Shown: piece after piece, positions 1 to 10,638 of the stretch
How positions within the stretch are numbered: position 1 is the first letter of the stretch
Layout: every line of letters begins with the position of its first letter
Origin: Ceratodon purpureus
Taxonomy: Eukaryota > Streptophyta > Bryopsida > Pseudoditrichales > Ditrichaceae
NCBI GenBank assembly: GCA_014871385.1
Contig: CM026426.1
Coordinates: 27,735,037-27,799,036 of the forward strand
Reading direction: 5' to 3'
Length of the DNA: 64,000 bases
Program-made: the position numbers and the translations under genes
The notes under the pieces: generated by a model
Database searches by the model: none
The model's input: only the letters and a program-made list of their open reading frames with translations
Told to the model about the DNA's origin: nothing

Positions 1-1020
1 CAGAAGACTGATCCTGCTCTCCTTCACGACCTTCTGCATTATCCACGGAGTCCTCCACCACAACCTCACCCCCATCATGTAGAGTCTTGACGTCCGCCTC
101 TGAGTCAATCGTGAAACCACGAGAGCAAGATACCAGCATCTAGCTTCCAATTGAGGAGATTTGTACCTTTACAACTGTTGGGGAGAGTACATACATTGGT
201 CCGAGCTTCTCTCAATCCAAGCACTAAAGAACTTAGGGAGTTGCTGAACTTTCAGTGCCCCCTTCAGAACAAGCTCTCGCTTAAAGTACCTAAGGTAACC
301 AATATGGAGAAGGTTAGTATGAGAAAGATATAGAGAGCTCATTATGGAATTTGAATCTGACAAAGGAAAGTAACGTACCGGTAAGTAACCCGCTTGACAA
401 CCTCAGCGGTTCCAGGGAATTTAGCAAAGTTGGACTTCTTGTCAAACACCTTGTCAGCCTTCTTTCCAGTGAACATAGGGAAGGCCTTGTCTCATAACAG
501 AAACGTGAACTCTCGACATAATCGCCCGGCTCTTGGACTTCAGGAAATGCCTTCTAATTGATAACGAGGTTCTCCGCCTTGCATATGTCCTCGACTTCGT
601 TGATGACGGCTTCCTCCAACTATTATACAGAATATAATTCATGAGCAGTGACAAAAAATTGAGGAAGAAAAGAAATGATTACGTAATTGGAGAGCTTTAT
701 GATAAAACTAAACCCCAGCCCAGAATGAGGCCTTGTTCAACCAGGGGTCAAAATCGGTATCCTTGAATTCAGGTGGTAGAAATCTGTAAGACATTCGGGA
801 ACTCGGAGATGAGTTCCACCACCTCAACTAACGAGCCTTGTACTTGGCCTCAACGGCCGCTGGAACTATCTTCTGAAGCTTATCGAGTGACATCTCTGGT
901 TTAGAGTTGTCACCTGAAATGGCGATTGATCTGCAACAAGTAGAGAAGAGTTATGAAATATGATTACAAATATGTTGTAGCCAAAGGAAATACTGAAGTC
1001 AACCACGGTCAGGGTCTCAC

Positions 1021-1218
1021 TTCATTGAGGAAGTCGTCACCGTTCTTGGGATTTGCAATTGTCAAGTACTTGGTGAAGTCCTTCTTCTTAATCGATTTGA
1101 CCATGTTGTTTGAAGCCGCAGTCATGGCATTCCATACACCTGCTGCAGTTTGGTCTTCAGTGGCTGTTTTCTCCTTGTAGATTATGGCAGCTTCGTTAGA
1201 GGCTGCCACGATTTCTCT
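1021..1218 (-). CDS. Third conserved exon of locus 1
   Basis: Acceptor TTTCCAG at 1219-1225 and donor GTGAGA at 1015-1020 bound a 198-base open segment, predicted helical and lysine-rich (KSIKKKDFTKYLTIANPKNG). The paralogue at 25398-25805 carries the matching block LRKHLPLADPKHTPAFLEQ, so the segment is probably real coding sequence. Its function is unknown. Confidence 0.5.
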
Positions 1219-1311
1219 CTGGAAACCAGAGTTATCCCCCTTTTTAGTTCATAGACGAACATAAATCAATTGTTGATTGGAAGTGTCAAAGGGGAAGGAT
1301 CAAGTGCTTAC

Positions 1312-1507
1312 ACGATAAAGAAACGCAATGAAGACTTTGGTTGGCAAGGTAAACAAGGACCGAGTAGATGGTTTGTGATTCAAAGATAATTGATACTCCT
1401 TTGGTGTGAGCAGATCCTTGAATTCCTCCAATTTCATCACACCGAAGGAGCGAATTCGGAAAAGTTTAGTCGGAAGATTGCTCTTTACATGATCATTTTT
1501 TGTAGAC
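1312..1507 (-). CDS. Second conserved exon of locus 1
   Basis: A 196-base exon between an acceptor TACAG at 1508-1512 and a GTAAGC donor at 1306-1311. Spliced to the GNHRL exon it continues in frame through a tryptophan codon. It matches in length, phase and spaced residues (W..K..HV..NL..KL) the 199-base exon at 25909-26107 of the second locus. Confidence 0.5.
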
Positions 1508-1603
1508 CTGTACGAATAGACGGTAGTTAGTAAAATGCATGAACAACAAGTTCAAGGGGCGCGCAAGACGTCTGGCCATAATAGAGGGGGTTCATATTCT
1601 CAC

Positions 1604-2073
1604 CAATTGATGTCGTGCATGGCATGAAGAAGGTTTCCCACATGACCGCGTGGGTCAAGAACAATGCAGTGCACAGAGATGTGCCACGCAGGATCTTCGC
1701 TTTGATGGTTGTTGATATGTCTGTACCAGGCGGCAAGGCGATGGTTACCTTCCCAGACATAGAACATCTTCCCAGAAAAATCCTTCCAATCCGAGTCGGC
1801 CAAGAGCTCATCTTCGAAAGCAGCATTCGCTTTTTGCCAACAAGGGCTCCACTCAGCCTTGGTCTCCTCAGTCTCCATTTCTCCGACAGGTCGCACTTTT
1901 GCCATTGAGAGCATTCTGCAAAGGAGAACTAGGATACGCGACTTTGACTTTGGAATAATTCGGAGATTGTTGATGACGCCTATGGAGTCCACTTTGTGCT
2001 GTATCCGATGTCCAAATTCACTGTCCACTGCATTCGTCAATTCACTAGGACAAGAGGGCACTAGCATCATATC
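1604..2073 (-). CDS. ParB/sulfiredoxin-like GNHRL exon (locus 1)
   Basis: The exon has an acceptor ending CAG at 2074-2076 and a GTGAGA donor at 1598-1603. It encodes a long alpha-rich lead-in and then MFYVWEGNHRLAAW, a hydrophobic strand followed by G-N-H-R-L-A-A. This resembles the box II signature shared by ParB N-terminal domains and sulfiredoxin. It ends in VLDPRGHVGNLLHAMHDINW. The exon at 26199-26530 is clearly homologous (GNHRLQAW, LDPRGDFPSILTALHEVNW) and has its donor at the same codon. ParB-fold proteins bind or hydrolyse nucleotides; whether this one does is not shown. An independent GNHR-type motif in another fold remains possible. Confidence 0.55.
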
Positions 2074-2240
2074 CTGTGTCTGAGTTACCTACAAGTAGTT
2101 ATACATTTTCAAATTTTATTCCAAGACAAGGATCATAAGAAGTAAAACAATTATGAAGAAGAATAGAACAATAGCTTCCTGTACTGATACATCTCTTCTG
2201 GAAAACCAATCATCATCAGTACAAAGTAGTACATAGGCCA

Positions 2241-2640
2241 CTATGTACGTAGAGCACGGCTATAATTCTCCCTAGCCTGTCTACACTTCCAATGACAGCG
2301 CCTCCTCCAAAAATGCCTGGTCTGTTGGACAGGGCAAGGCAGTATCGCCGGGAGGGCGAAGACAACATGGGCTGGCGTCCTCACTCTAATAGACGAGGAA
2401 GGAGATGGTGGAGACATCGGAGGGGTACCAAGTCGTGGAGAAGTAGGCATGTAGCCTGGGGATGTAGGCTCATAGACAGGAGATGTAGGCATGTACTGAG
2501 GAGAGTGGACCTTGAAAGGTCCACTACCTAAACCTACAGGGTTTCCTAAATCACACCTACAATAGGGCTGATCAAATGAATCCGAGAGGTCGAAAACATT
2601 GATCACTGTGATTGGGGAACTAATGGACAAGGGTGCATCT
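2241..2640 (-). CDS. Exon with RNA polymerase II CTD-like heptads (locus 1)
   Basis: A minus-strand reading frame contains three consecutive heptads, YMPTSPV, YEPTSPG and YMPTSPR, followed by a Pro/Ser-rich tail (TPPMSPPSPSSS). They match the Y-x-P-T-S-P-x pattern of the Rpb1 C-terminal domain. The exon lies just upstream of the GNHRL exon on the same strand, separated by a plausible intron whose acceptor is at 2074. Whether it is translated is unknown, and the locus as a whole is decayed. It could mimic the CTD to bind CTD-reading factors; that is inference from the repeat alone. Confidence 0.45.
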
Positions 2641-3990
2641 CAGAATACCTACAACCAGAGGAACAAAGACAATGTCAATTTACCATTTTAGTTTACAAAA
2701 CTACTTAAGAAAGTTTAATAAGAAATGCAATGTTCAATACAAAAGCAAATAAGATTAAATTACCTCAGTTTCTGCAGGAGTTGGACCATCTCCTTCAGTC
2801 GCAGTGAGTTGCTCTGTGAACTCCTACAACACAGAGAGAAAACAAATTATAAGAAATCATATAACAAGAAAAAAGCAATAGTTCATATCAAAACAAATAA
2901 TCTCCCCATCTACTGCCATGAGTGCCCTCGCGGCCATGGCCTCGGTAGCACCCACTTCAATGCCCTCCCAATGTTCCCCCAACTCTCCCATCTCCCCCCT
3001 CCCCCCTTTCGGCACCAAATCCCCATCTACTGCCTTGAGTGCCCTCGCACCCACTTCAATCCTCTCCCCATACCCTTACGGATTTCACGACTTCTCTCTG
3101 GTTGTGGCTGCGACCACATTCGCAATTCGCAATGTACGATTCCCCTCAATCGCTGCCCAATCTATCGAAGTTGCAAATGAGAATGCAATCTGAACCTCAC
3201 ACTGCGCGACTTGTTGCATTGCAATCTCCGAATCCCGAGTCCAATACCTTGCTACATTCAACAAACCCACAACAACAAAATCTTCAATCGGATCCCTTAC
3301 CTCCTCCGTGGCTGCATCTCAATCCGTGTCGACCCCCGCGCTGTCCATCTCCTCCACCCCACGGTCTTCTCCACTAGCAGCCATTCTCCTTACAGAAGCC
3401 TCCACTTGCGATGCCGCGAGCTTGAGTATAGAAGTGCCCTTACTCTTGACCCTCCCTCGACTACCTCGACCTCTCCCTCTCCCTGGACCATCTAATCCTC
3501 TCCCTCAATCCGCAACCTCACCCTCTTCACACTCGATGTCGACTTCAGGCCCCGCCATTCTACCTTGCGAATGATCTTCGTCTACACTCCTTTACGATGG
3601 ACTTCCCGGGTCCCCTCGTCCCGCTTCTATTGCAGCTATTGCTTCGCCTCCGTCGCCCGCCTCCATGATTTCGCGTCTCGCTCTCCGAGCCACTTTTATC
3701 AAGATCTCAGTACCTGACTCCTCGCCCGCATCCACTTCTTGCGTCTTTTCCTCTAAAACCTCTTAATCAATCCTAAACCAATCGACAATCTGCCCATATA
3801 TTTGAGCAATGACGAGTATCACTACTTCGGGTCTCTTATTCTAAACAACCATTCGGTTCATGACGCATCAAAAATTCATTGCAGTAAAAATTAAACCCGC
3901 AACGAAGACAATACGTAAAACTTAATATAACTCTACTAATAAACATGATTTACATGAAGCATATTTAAATGTATCAATTATGAAACTTAC

Positions 3991-4431
3991 CACATCGGTG
4001 TTCGACTGGTCGCCCGAATGTGTATCCGTCCCTCTTGTTGAGCACTCCTTGAATCCGAATGACGGTTGTGGTGTCTCCAAAGTCGGACTGCAATTGAACC
4101 CTAATTCTTCCGTCATCTCTATTTGTTTTTCCCCGCTACTTATTACCTCATGCTCCTCAAGCTCAACTACGTTGTCCTCTAAAACCTCTTCTTTTAACTC
4201 TACTATAGACTCTAGAATGAGTTTATGAATGCTACAAAATTTAATTGCCAAAGGCAGCCCAGCTCCTCGAACCTTCAGAGGTGCACTCAAGAGGTTGCCT
4301 GTCGACTTCGCCTTTCTACGTGATTCTCTCCTCTTCCTCGCTCTCCTATTCGTAAAATCTGTACCACCTGGTTTTCTTCTAGGTTTAGGAGTGACATAAG
4401 TGGAGGGAGCTGACCCTCCACTCTCCTTCAT
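3991..4431 (-). CDS. First exon of locus 1: basic then acidic N-terminal region
   Basis: The reading frame opens with ATG at 4429-4431 and stays open to a GTAAGT donor on the minus strand (complement of 3985-3990). The first third is rich in Lys, Arg and Ser (KPRRKPGG, RRARKRRESRRKAK), like a nuclear localisation or nucleic-acid-binding tail; the rest is acidic (LKEEVLEDNVVELEEHEV). A minus-strand ATATATAAG box at about 4491-4499 lies some 60 bases upstream of the ATG, a sensible core promoter position. The frame ends soon after the donor if unspliced. I do not recognise the family. Linking it to the downstream ParB-like exons rests on strand, spacing and splice signals only. Confidence 0.5.
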
Positions 4432-4488
4432 GTGTCTAACTAACGAGAGAACTCTCCTAACAATATAGCTCTCCTTCTAACTTCCCCT

Positions 4489-4500
4489 CTTCTTATATAT
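4489..4500 (-). promoter_or_regulatory. Probable TATA box of locus 1
   Basis: Minus-strand ATATATAAG about 60 bases before the ATG at 4431. It is in the AT-rich interval between the divergent locus 1 gene and the MULE-like gene starting at 5034. Confidence 0.4.
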
Positions 4501-5033
4501 TCCAAACCTTCAACCCCTCTGACTCAGCCCTAAATACTTAGTTTATGCTTAACCTACTTAAATTAATTAAAACTATAAATAAATGCAATTCGAATCAAAG
4601 CTGATGAGATCAATCTATATTGGAAGACAATAAACCGAGCCCACAGAATAATGAAAGATTTGAATTAACCACAGGAATACTTGTATTAAATATGGAAGCA
4701 ACTCACGGCTCACTCTAATCTCAACAAACTTCACATCGAATAGAATAGGTTCCACGATTCAAATATTAAATGCGTTGTCCTAAAAACTCCTCCTTAGTAT
4801 ACTTGGGCCTGCAAAAAGCAACATTCTAATTAGTTAGCGCCGTCTCTCTTTAATCATACATTCGTTACGTAACAGAATGAATCATTACCTAGTCGTCCAC
4901 ATGGAAATTCCAACTAGAATAAAATGGTCAACAGCGATGCATCATTCCTCTCACTTTGCTCTCGCTAATCTGCTTCGCTAGTACACTCGCTCTTCTCCCT
5001 TCTTCCACTAGTATCACTGTCTAGCCTGCGAAC

Positions 5034-5828
5034 ATGGAGATGGTCTGTCTGTACGCCGAAGGCATGGGCATCCCCCTTAGGTTTTGCGTTGATGACGATG
5101 GTCTAGCTACAGTTTCCTCTCTTCGCCTGAGTCTTAGATTCCATTTCCGTAAGGATTCTATCAGTATAGAGGAGGAAATCTTTGATGACGTCACTGCCGA
5201 GGTTACCCACACCCTCGGGCAACTTTCCACGAGAGATGAGAACAATATGTTGCAGTGGAGACTCTTCCCTCGATCCTATAGAGTCTATGGTCTTACTGAT
5301 TCTCTGATGGCTGCATCAACTGAGATCCTCACCCCCCGTCGCTCATCTACATGCACAATTCAGACTCGCTTACCTCGTGATGTCAAGGTCAAAGTCGAGC
5401 CTGGTACTGAAACTTCAGACGTAGAGAAACCTCTCCCTCCGACAGTCATTTCTCTCTCCTCTGATGACGAAGTCAGTCCCGTCAAGTTGGTGCCTAAGGT
5501 CCACGCAGATGGTCCTCCTTCCAATGTGTCTCCTCCATTGTCCCAAGTCACAGTTAGCATTGTCCCCCTCCTTCAACAGCTTGCAAAGGCGCGTGGATCA
5601 AAAAACATTCTAAAGAAGATAGACTATTCCACTATTAGACACGAGAGAGTAGAGTACTTGCCTGCGAAGTTTGATGGTCCGGTTCTTTTTGAGTTGCCAC
5701 CAGCTGCTGCAGGATCCTCTAAGCTCACCGCCAAGTCCATGCAGGGAATGGACAAACGATACGACGGACACTTGTGGACCAAGACCATCACAACAAACAT
5801 CAAAAACGACTTTAGACTCTCTTTTTGA
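5034..5828 (+). CDS. MULE-like N-terminal ORF
   Basis: An ATG at 5034 opens a 264-codon frame. It starts with a compact region that looks like a PB1-type beta-rich fold (LRLSLRFHFRKDSISIEEEIFDD), followed by a Ser/Asp-rich linker (ISLSSDDEVSP) and a basic C-terminal part that leads toward the zinc finger in the next frame. PB1-like or acidic N-termini are common before the MULE zinc finger. The stop at 5826-5828 falls just before the finger cysteines, so the natural protein probably continued. Confidence 0.5.
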   Translation: MEMVCLYAEGMGIPLRFCVDDDGLATVSSLRLSLRFHFRKDSISIEEEIFDDVTAEVTHTLGQLSTRDENNMLQWRLFPRSYRVYGLTDSLMAASTEILTPRRSSTCTIQTRLPRDVKVKVEPGTETSDVEKPLPPTVISLSSDDEVSPVKLVPKVHADGPPSNVSPPLSQVTVSIVPLLQQLAKARGSKNILKKIDYSTIRHERVEYLPAKFDGPVLFELPPAAAGSSKLTAKSMQGMDKRYDGHLWTKTITTNIKNDFRLSF

Positions 5829-5834
5829 AGTTCC

Positions 5835-7525
5835 ACCTCCGTCGGATGGCTACGCTGCAGCAACCAGGAGTGTGACTTCCTGAAGCGTGTTCCCAAGATC
5901 TTCGATGTTAACGAGACTGAGTTCGATAGGTGTACCCTCCTAAGCGTTTCTCATGGATCAGCCTCTCATCTGACTCCACGCTAGTGTGCAAGGTATGTAA
6001 AGAACCTCCATCATGTGTAGCTACATGCGAGGCTAAGATTTATTACGTAGTGGGCAAAGCAAATCAGACTAGAGCTTGTATTTACATAGGAACACATGAT
6101 CATCCAGTGAAAGTTGGAGACTACAGAGACTCTAAAGCAGAGATTAGTAGCTTAATAGAAGAGCAGGTAGAGATGAACAACAAAGCAACGAAGAGCGCCG
6201 TTGTCCTAGAGGCGAGCAAACTCCTCATCGGGAGCTACTTGCTACAGCCTGAGGATGCACCACCGAGGAAGCTGACGCTCGAGGAGTTGGTACCTGTTCT
6301 GGATCGATGCAAAGACATGGCGTCACCAAACATCCGCAACAAAGTCGCCACCTTCAAAAAAATCAGAAGGTACGGAATCATGGACGATATCACCAAGCTC
6401 CGTGGAAATAGTCTCTAGGCGTATGTCCAGGAGAATAGGTTTCCTGGTCAGAGAGCTATGCGTGACAAAGTCTTCGTCTTCAAGATGTCGGAGGTCGGGC
6501 CGGGAAGTGGTGTCGACTTGGTCAGCCGTATGCAAGCTGGTGGCGACTTGGAGAACGCATGGATCATGTTCGACCATGTAAAACGCGTCAAAGACTGGTC
6601 GACCATGGCGTGCCATGTGTACGACGCCACCTACTGCCGCGTGATGACAATCGCCACTTGCGACATGCAGTCCGAGGACACGGAGGCCCAGCTCGTCTTC
6701 TGGAAAAACCTGAACCTGGTCATGGAGATCAATGGCGTTGCAGCGCCGAACTTCAAGGGGTTCATGGCGGATAACGCACAGGCGAATTGGAATGCAGTGC
6801 GAATCCTTTACGGCAATGGCAACAAAGAGGACCCAATGGAGGACCGGGAGAGGTCGTGCTTGTTCCACTGGACTCAGAACATGGTGGCGTATACGCAGAA
6901 GCACTTCCCCGAAGAACTCTGGGACTAGCACAAGGAAGATGTGTACTCAGTACAAGAATGCGACCAGCATGGCAGAGGCGGAAACTCTGTACCACGCATT
7001 GCGAGCATGGTGGGCATCCACCGGGGTCGTTGGCGAGAGCGGGACTCATCAAACTCGATCAGTGGCTGTCATTCTCGGCACCACCGCTTCCGCCAGTGGG
7101 GGGGATTCATGACCGACGGTATGATCTCTGCACTATGTTTTGATGTTTATGATACTGGTTTCCTAGCCCTAACCTACAAAACTCTAATCCGTGAATCTAA
7201 CGGCACCCACTGTCTAAATCTGCAGAAATTCACGGAAGAAGAACTCACAGAGATGCCCACCTGTAACCTCGCCAAAACAGTTCACAACAAGTGGCTCCAG
7301 GGTTCTGGAAACAACGGGAACGACCTCTACGTTGCTACCGTGGACGATTTCGTTCGGGCTTTTCTTCAAGTTGTTAACTACTACCAATTCCTCAAAGGTG
7401 ACGTCGGCGGAATCAGTACCATCGAAGAAGGAACTAAGGCTCCAGATGGCGGAACGCAACGCGAAGAAATGGGGAAATCCTACACTGCTCGAAAACCCCA
7501 TCCTCGATATGCCAGGAGTGGATGA
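5835..7525 (+). pseudogene. MULE zinc finger and DDE transposase core, frameshifted
   Basis: In successive frames one can read a CxxxxC...HxH finger of the WRKY-GCM1/FLYWCH class (CSNQEC near 5860, then IYIGTHDHPV near 6110). It is followed by a DDE core: DATYCRVMTIATCD (first Asp, about 6625), FKGFMADNAQANW (second Asp, about 6765), and an alpha-helical region with MAEAETLYHALRAWW (candidate Glu near 6975). In-frame TAG codons at 6416-6418 and 6926-6928 and a frame change near 6930-7130 break it. Spacing is consistent with MULE transposases. Confidence 0.55.
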
Positions 7526-8711
7526 GTTCTGCACCCGTCAGCCTATCATGCCTGAAGCGGAAGTGTTTGGTTCACAGAAGCGAAAAGCCGACGTCCCCAT
7601 CGGAGCTGTCGAGGAGTCTCATCGCCCGGACAAGACAAACTTCTCACGCCCAAGAGGCCCAAGACGTGCCGTCAGGGCTCGCCCTATGCAGATGCCCGTC
7701 ATTGTGGAAGACGACTCCGAACACGACACCGAGATACAATCTCTTGCCCAGGAAGTTGATTCCCCTTTACCTTCACCTATGAACAAGGGCGGCATTTGCC
7801 ATGTCAACGCGGTTGAAGAAACGAAGGTCAACGTGAAGGAGTGGCACATTTCGAGACTTCACAAACTTTCTGCAAAGTGCTCCTGGGCCCAAAGAGCTGA
7901 AACGAAAAAGAACTGCACTGAGAGAATTGTCAGGGGTCCCCATTGCATAGTTGCCCCGACCTACACTGGGCTTTGGACTAACTATCGCACGAACACAGTC
8001 GAGAAGACAGAGTTCTTCTTTCGCTCCGACGATATAGAGCGCTGCGTGAAAGGCTCTAAGCCCAAATGGGTAGCACACTGCTCGAAGGACCAGGAATTCC
8101 CCTCCATTCCAGAGGTCTGGCCAGTGAAACTAGGTACAATCCTCAAACTCACTGAGATTCTTGCCCTCGAAGCAGCAGGCTTTCAACTTCCGCCGAAGAA
8201 GCCGGTCTCCCCAAGACGCCTCTTCTCCTCTGCCCCGCCCCCTGCAAATCTCAGCTCAGTGTCGGTCCCTACAGACGCTGACCACTACCCAGGCAAGAGA
8301 GACGGCAAGATGGTGAAGCGCACTGCCACTCGTTCCACTCCAGCGCAGCGACTCTCCATGGGCTCCTCAGAGTCCCTCAAAGCGCGCCTCCGTTCCGTCA
8401 CCATGATACCTGAGCCGGGCCACGGTTGCATCATTGGGCTGGGTTCGGGCGTCGCTCCACACATCACACGGTACCAGATTACCATCAGTTCTTACCCTGG
8501 TTGCACTTGCCCAGCATTCAAGAAGACGATGACTACGTTCCGTGGCAAGACTCAGTTCGCGTATTGTAAGCACCTATACTACATACTCTTGAAGGTCTGC
8601 AACCGTGATCCCGAAGCGGAGCTTTTCATCCATGCGCCTACCTTTAGCTTCAACGAGGTCAAGCTACTCCTAGAGAGTGGAATCTTACGTCACCCCTTGG
8701 CGAAGAAGTAG
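7332..8711 (+). CDS. MULE C-terminal region with SWIM zinc finger
   Basis: A 459-codon open frame. Residues from about 390 show CTCPAFKKTM followed by FAYCKHLYYIL, the C-x-C-xn-C-x-H pattern of a SWIM zinc finger, the DNA- or protein-binding module found at the end of MULE transposases and FAR1/FHY3 proteins. The middle is a long low-complexity linker rich in Pro, Ser and Arg. The real start is probably upstream in another frame, since the first codons overlap the preceding frame and the homology-like part begins around 7410. The stop TAG at 8709-8711 gives a natural C-terminus soon after the finger. Confidence 0.6.
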   Translation: MLPWTISFGLFFKLLTTTNSSKVTSAESVPSKKELRLQMAERNAKKWGNPTLLENPILDMPGVDEFCTRQPIMPEAEVFGSQKRKADVPIGAVEESHRPDKTNFSRPRGPRRAVRARPMQMPVIVEDDSEHDTEIQSLAQEVDSPLPSPMNKGGICHVNAVEETKVNVKEWHISRLHKLSAKCSWAQRAETKKNCTERIVRGPHCIVAPTYTGLWTNYRTNTVEKTEFFFRSDDIERCVKGSKPKWVAHCSKDQEFPSIPEVWPVKLGTILKLTEILALEAAGFQLPPKKPVSPRRLFSSAPPPANLSSVSVPTDADHYPGKRDGKMVKRTATRSTPAQRLSMGSSESLKARLRSVTMIPEPGHGCIIGLGSGVAPHITRYQITISSYPGCTCPAFKKTMTTFRGKTQFAYCKHLYYILLKVCNRDPEAELFIHAPTFSFNEVKLLLESGILRHPLAKK

Positions 8712-8962
8712 GTAGCCCTCCTACTTTAGAACTGCCATTTCCACAATGGCCATTGATCATGTAGTGAATGATTTTAGTAATATCCCATGTACTAAGTCAG
8801 CAATACAGAAGCTGTATTGACTTTTTCATTATAAAGGCTTTGTCGTTTACATTGATTTCATTCTATATCAAAACATTCTATCTTGAACAAGTGCACTATA
8901 TACCTCGTATCCCCTGACATGTACCCTTTATTACAGCAAACATATACTTGTTATTAGATGTC

Positions 8963-9415
8963 CTAATCTTCGAACCTAACACGTTTAGGAGTGCCCACTA
9001 CACTATCAGCAGCAAAGCCAGCCACCGACTGTACTACATGACAAACTACATTTGCGTTCACTTTCGGTCCCACACTTGGCAAGTGTCCTTGGTATGAACG
9101 TTTCAGCAATGGCCCACCTCCCCGCTTCCGATTCACTGATTCCCTGGAATAGGTTTCCCCTGGGATCTTTCCAACCTTGGAGTATGCATGAGGTTGCAAA
9201 GGCACATCTGCGTCCTCCTCCAGCACTCTGATATCATCCGAATTTTCTGAACGTGGAGGGTCAGCTTTTACATCCGATTGTACGTCAACATCCGTTGTAA
9301 CAGGACGCCCTTGGCTGTTGGCCATCACCTCTTCTTCGTCCTCCACCTCAACATATGGTTGAAATGGACAATCATCGTCAGCAAGTGAAACAACAATATC
9401 TCTGACGTCTTCCAT
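8963..9415 (-). CDS. Acidic hypothetical protein, convergent with the MULE
   Basis: A complete 150-codon frame with ATG at 9413-9415 and stop at 8963. The N-terminal half is strongly acidic (VEVEDEEEVM, VLEEDADVP) and the C-terminal part is basic and ends in TPKRVRFED. No family is recognised. It faces the MULE-like gene tail to tail across about 250 bases, so it could be an accessory ORF of that element, as in two-gene Mutator elements, or an independent gene. Its uninterrupted frame argues that it is younger or better conserved than the MULE core. Confidence 0.4.
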   Translation of the reverse strand: MEDVRDIVVSLADDDCPFQPYVEVEDEEEVMANSQGRPVTTDVDVQSDVKADPPRSENSDDIRVLEEDADVPLQPHAYSKVGKIPGETYSRESVNRKRGGGPLLKRSYQGHLPSVGPKVNANVVCHVVQSVAGFAADSVVGTPKRVRFED

Positions 9416-9649
9416 AACCGCTGTCCTGCACTACAGAAAAGAGCTTCACAAAACACTAACACAGAAGAGGAAGAGACATTCTATATTCTTATCTTAAATA
9501 TCGTTGAAGAAGATGCTTGGCGCCCTTGAAAATCCGCTTTTCATTATTTTAAAAGTTGTCATCCTCCTAAACTGAATGGAAAAGGATGAGGGTTGAGCAG
9601 AAGTCATTTAGCATTTTAAAAAAAAAATAAAATAATGAAATTATAAAAG

Positions 9650-9685
<36 letters not shown>

Positions 9686-10600
9686 ATTTATAAAAAATGA
9701 AATTGAAAAAATAAAAGTAAATAAAAGCAAAAATAAATATTAAGGTTGAAAATAATATGAAGGAGATCAAGAAAATGAAAGAGAAAATAAAATGAAAGAG
9801 AAAATTCAATGAAAGGACTCTTTTGACCCCTTTAGCAAGATAGATAGAATAAAGGAAGTTAATAAAAAATACAAGACAATTATAAAAAATAAAAAAAATA
9901 AAAAAGTTGAAAGGCATGTAGACCATGGCGGACGATTTCTAGTAATGTTAAGAAAATGTTACGATATTAAATGTTACTTAATCCCTCTTAAGAGGTTCAA
10001 TACCAATACATTTTAAGCAGTAATTTGCATATAAATAGGAGGAGATAAGAGGAATTAATGTATGCCTGAACTAGTTAGAAGGAGCTGGAGCATAGTAATT
10101 GGTGCACGTAGAAAAATTAATCACTAAGAAAAGAGAAAACAAACTACAAATTTAATGAAAATACTGTAATTAGTCCACGGTTATAGGGTCAATTAAATTA
10201 CTAAAATTAGTAATTTTCTAAAAATATTCAGAGAATATTCAAATCTTCTAATTTTATATTTTATTTTTAGAAAAAAGGTGTTATTTTTAGGTTCTATCCC
10301 CCATTCTGTGCTCTCTGCTCTCCAAATCTCCGCTCACCGCTCTCCGCTCACGTACAAGCTACGTCCCCCGTCTCTGGCACCGTATTGATTGCGTATGGCT
10401 GACCAGGCAGTGGTTGAGCCAATCGGCTTGATACCACATTCATGGAATTGCGTAGAATATTAGCCTTTTGATGACTTGCAACAAGGAAGTCAATGAAGCA
10501 TACAAAATGCTGTTGGGCAGACCTTGGCTCATAGATGCCAAGGTAACTCTTGACTTGAGGAACAAGTTGATGACAATCCAAGGTCATAGTATTGTCAAGA
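9416..10600. other. A-rich interval without recognisable gene
   Basis: Contains a run of about 35 A at 9650-9684, then a long A/G-rich stretch to about 9910. Frames across it are low-complexity lysine or phenylalanine strings. Nothing convincing is coded. Confidence 0.6.
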
Positions 10601-10638
10601 CCATATCCATCAATTAGAGGTAGGGACCCCTGCCAAAG

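Larger units (their letters stand above)
360..4431 (-). pseudogene. Decayed multi-exon gene with ParB/sulfiredoxin-like domain (locus 1)
   Basis: The minus strand from an ATG at 4431 down to about 360 reads as a chain of coding segments separated by GT/AG introns. Exon 1 (3991-4431) is followed by a segment at about 3345-3870, a CTD-heptad exon (about 2241-2640), the GNHRL exon (1604-2073), and exons at 1312-1507, 1021-1218, about 723-930 and about 380-635. The last four named exons and the GNHRL exon align with the second locus at 25.4-26.5 kb, which supports the model. In-frame stops interrupt several exons (four in the 3345-3870 segment, one near 830 and one near 567), so I call it a pseudogene. 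Joining everything into one gene is inference; the exons at 1021-2073 are the best supported because the paralogue keeps the same splice positions. Confidence 0.55.
5034..8711 (+). mobile_element. Broken MULE-type DNA transposon coding region
   Basis: Three consecutive blocks on the plus strand make up one Mutator-like transposase. An N-terminal acidic region (5034-5828) is followed by a zinc-finger and DDE core (about 5835-7525) and a C-terminal SWIM finger region (7332-8711). The order zinc finger, DDE transposase, SWIM is the usual plant MULE order. The reading frame changes several times (near 5830-5950, 6930-7130 and 7410-7440), and in-frame stops lie at 6416-6418 and 6926-6928, so it is not functional as it stands unless introns are involved. 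I found no convincing terminal inverted repeats in the flanks, so the ends of the element are unknown. A domesticated MULE-derived host gene is an alternative. Confidence 0.65.

Noticed and set aside
2857-3600. Plus-strand Pro/Ser-rich frames
   Set aside because: The minus strand carries the better exon-like frames in this interval; the plus-strand text is the complement of Glu/Gly/Arg-rich coding DNA.
9567-9926. Phe-rich membrane-protein-like frame
   Set aside because: Translation of a low-complexity A/T tract read on the minus strand.
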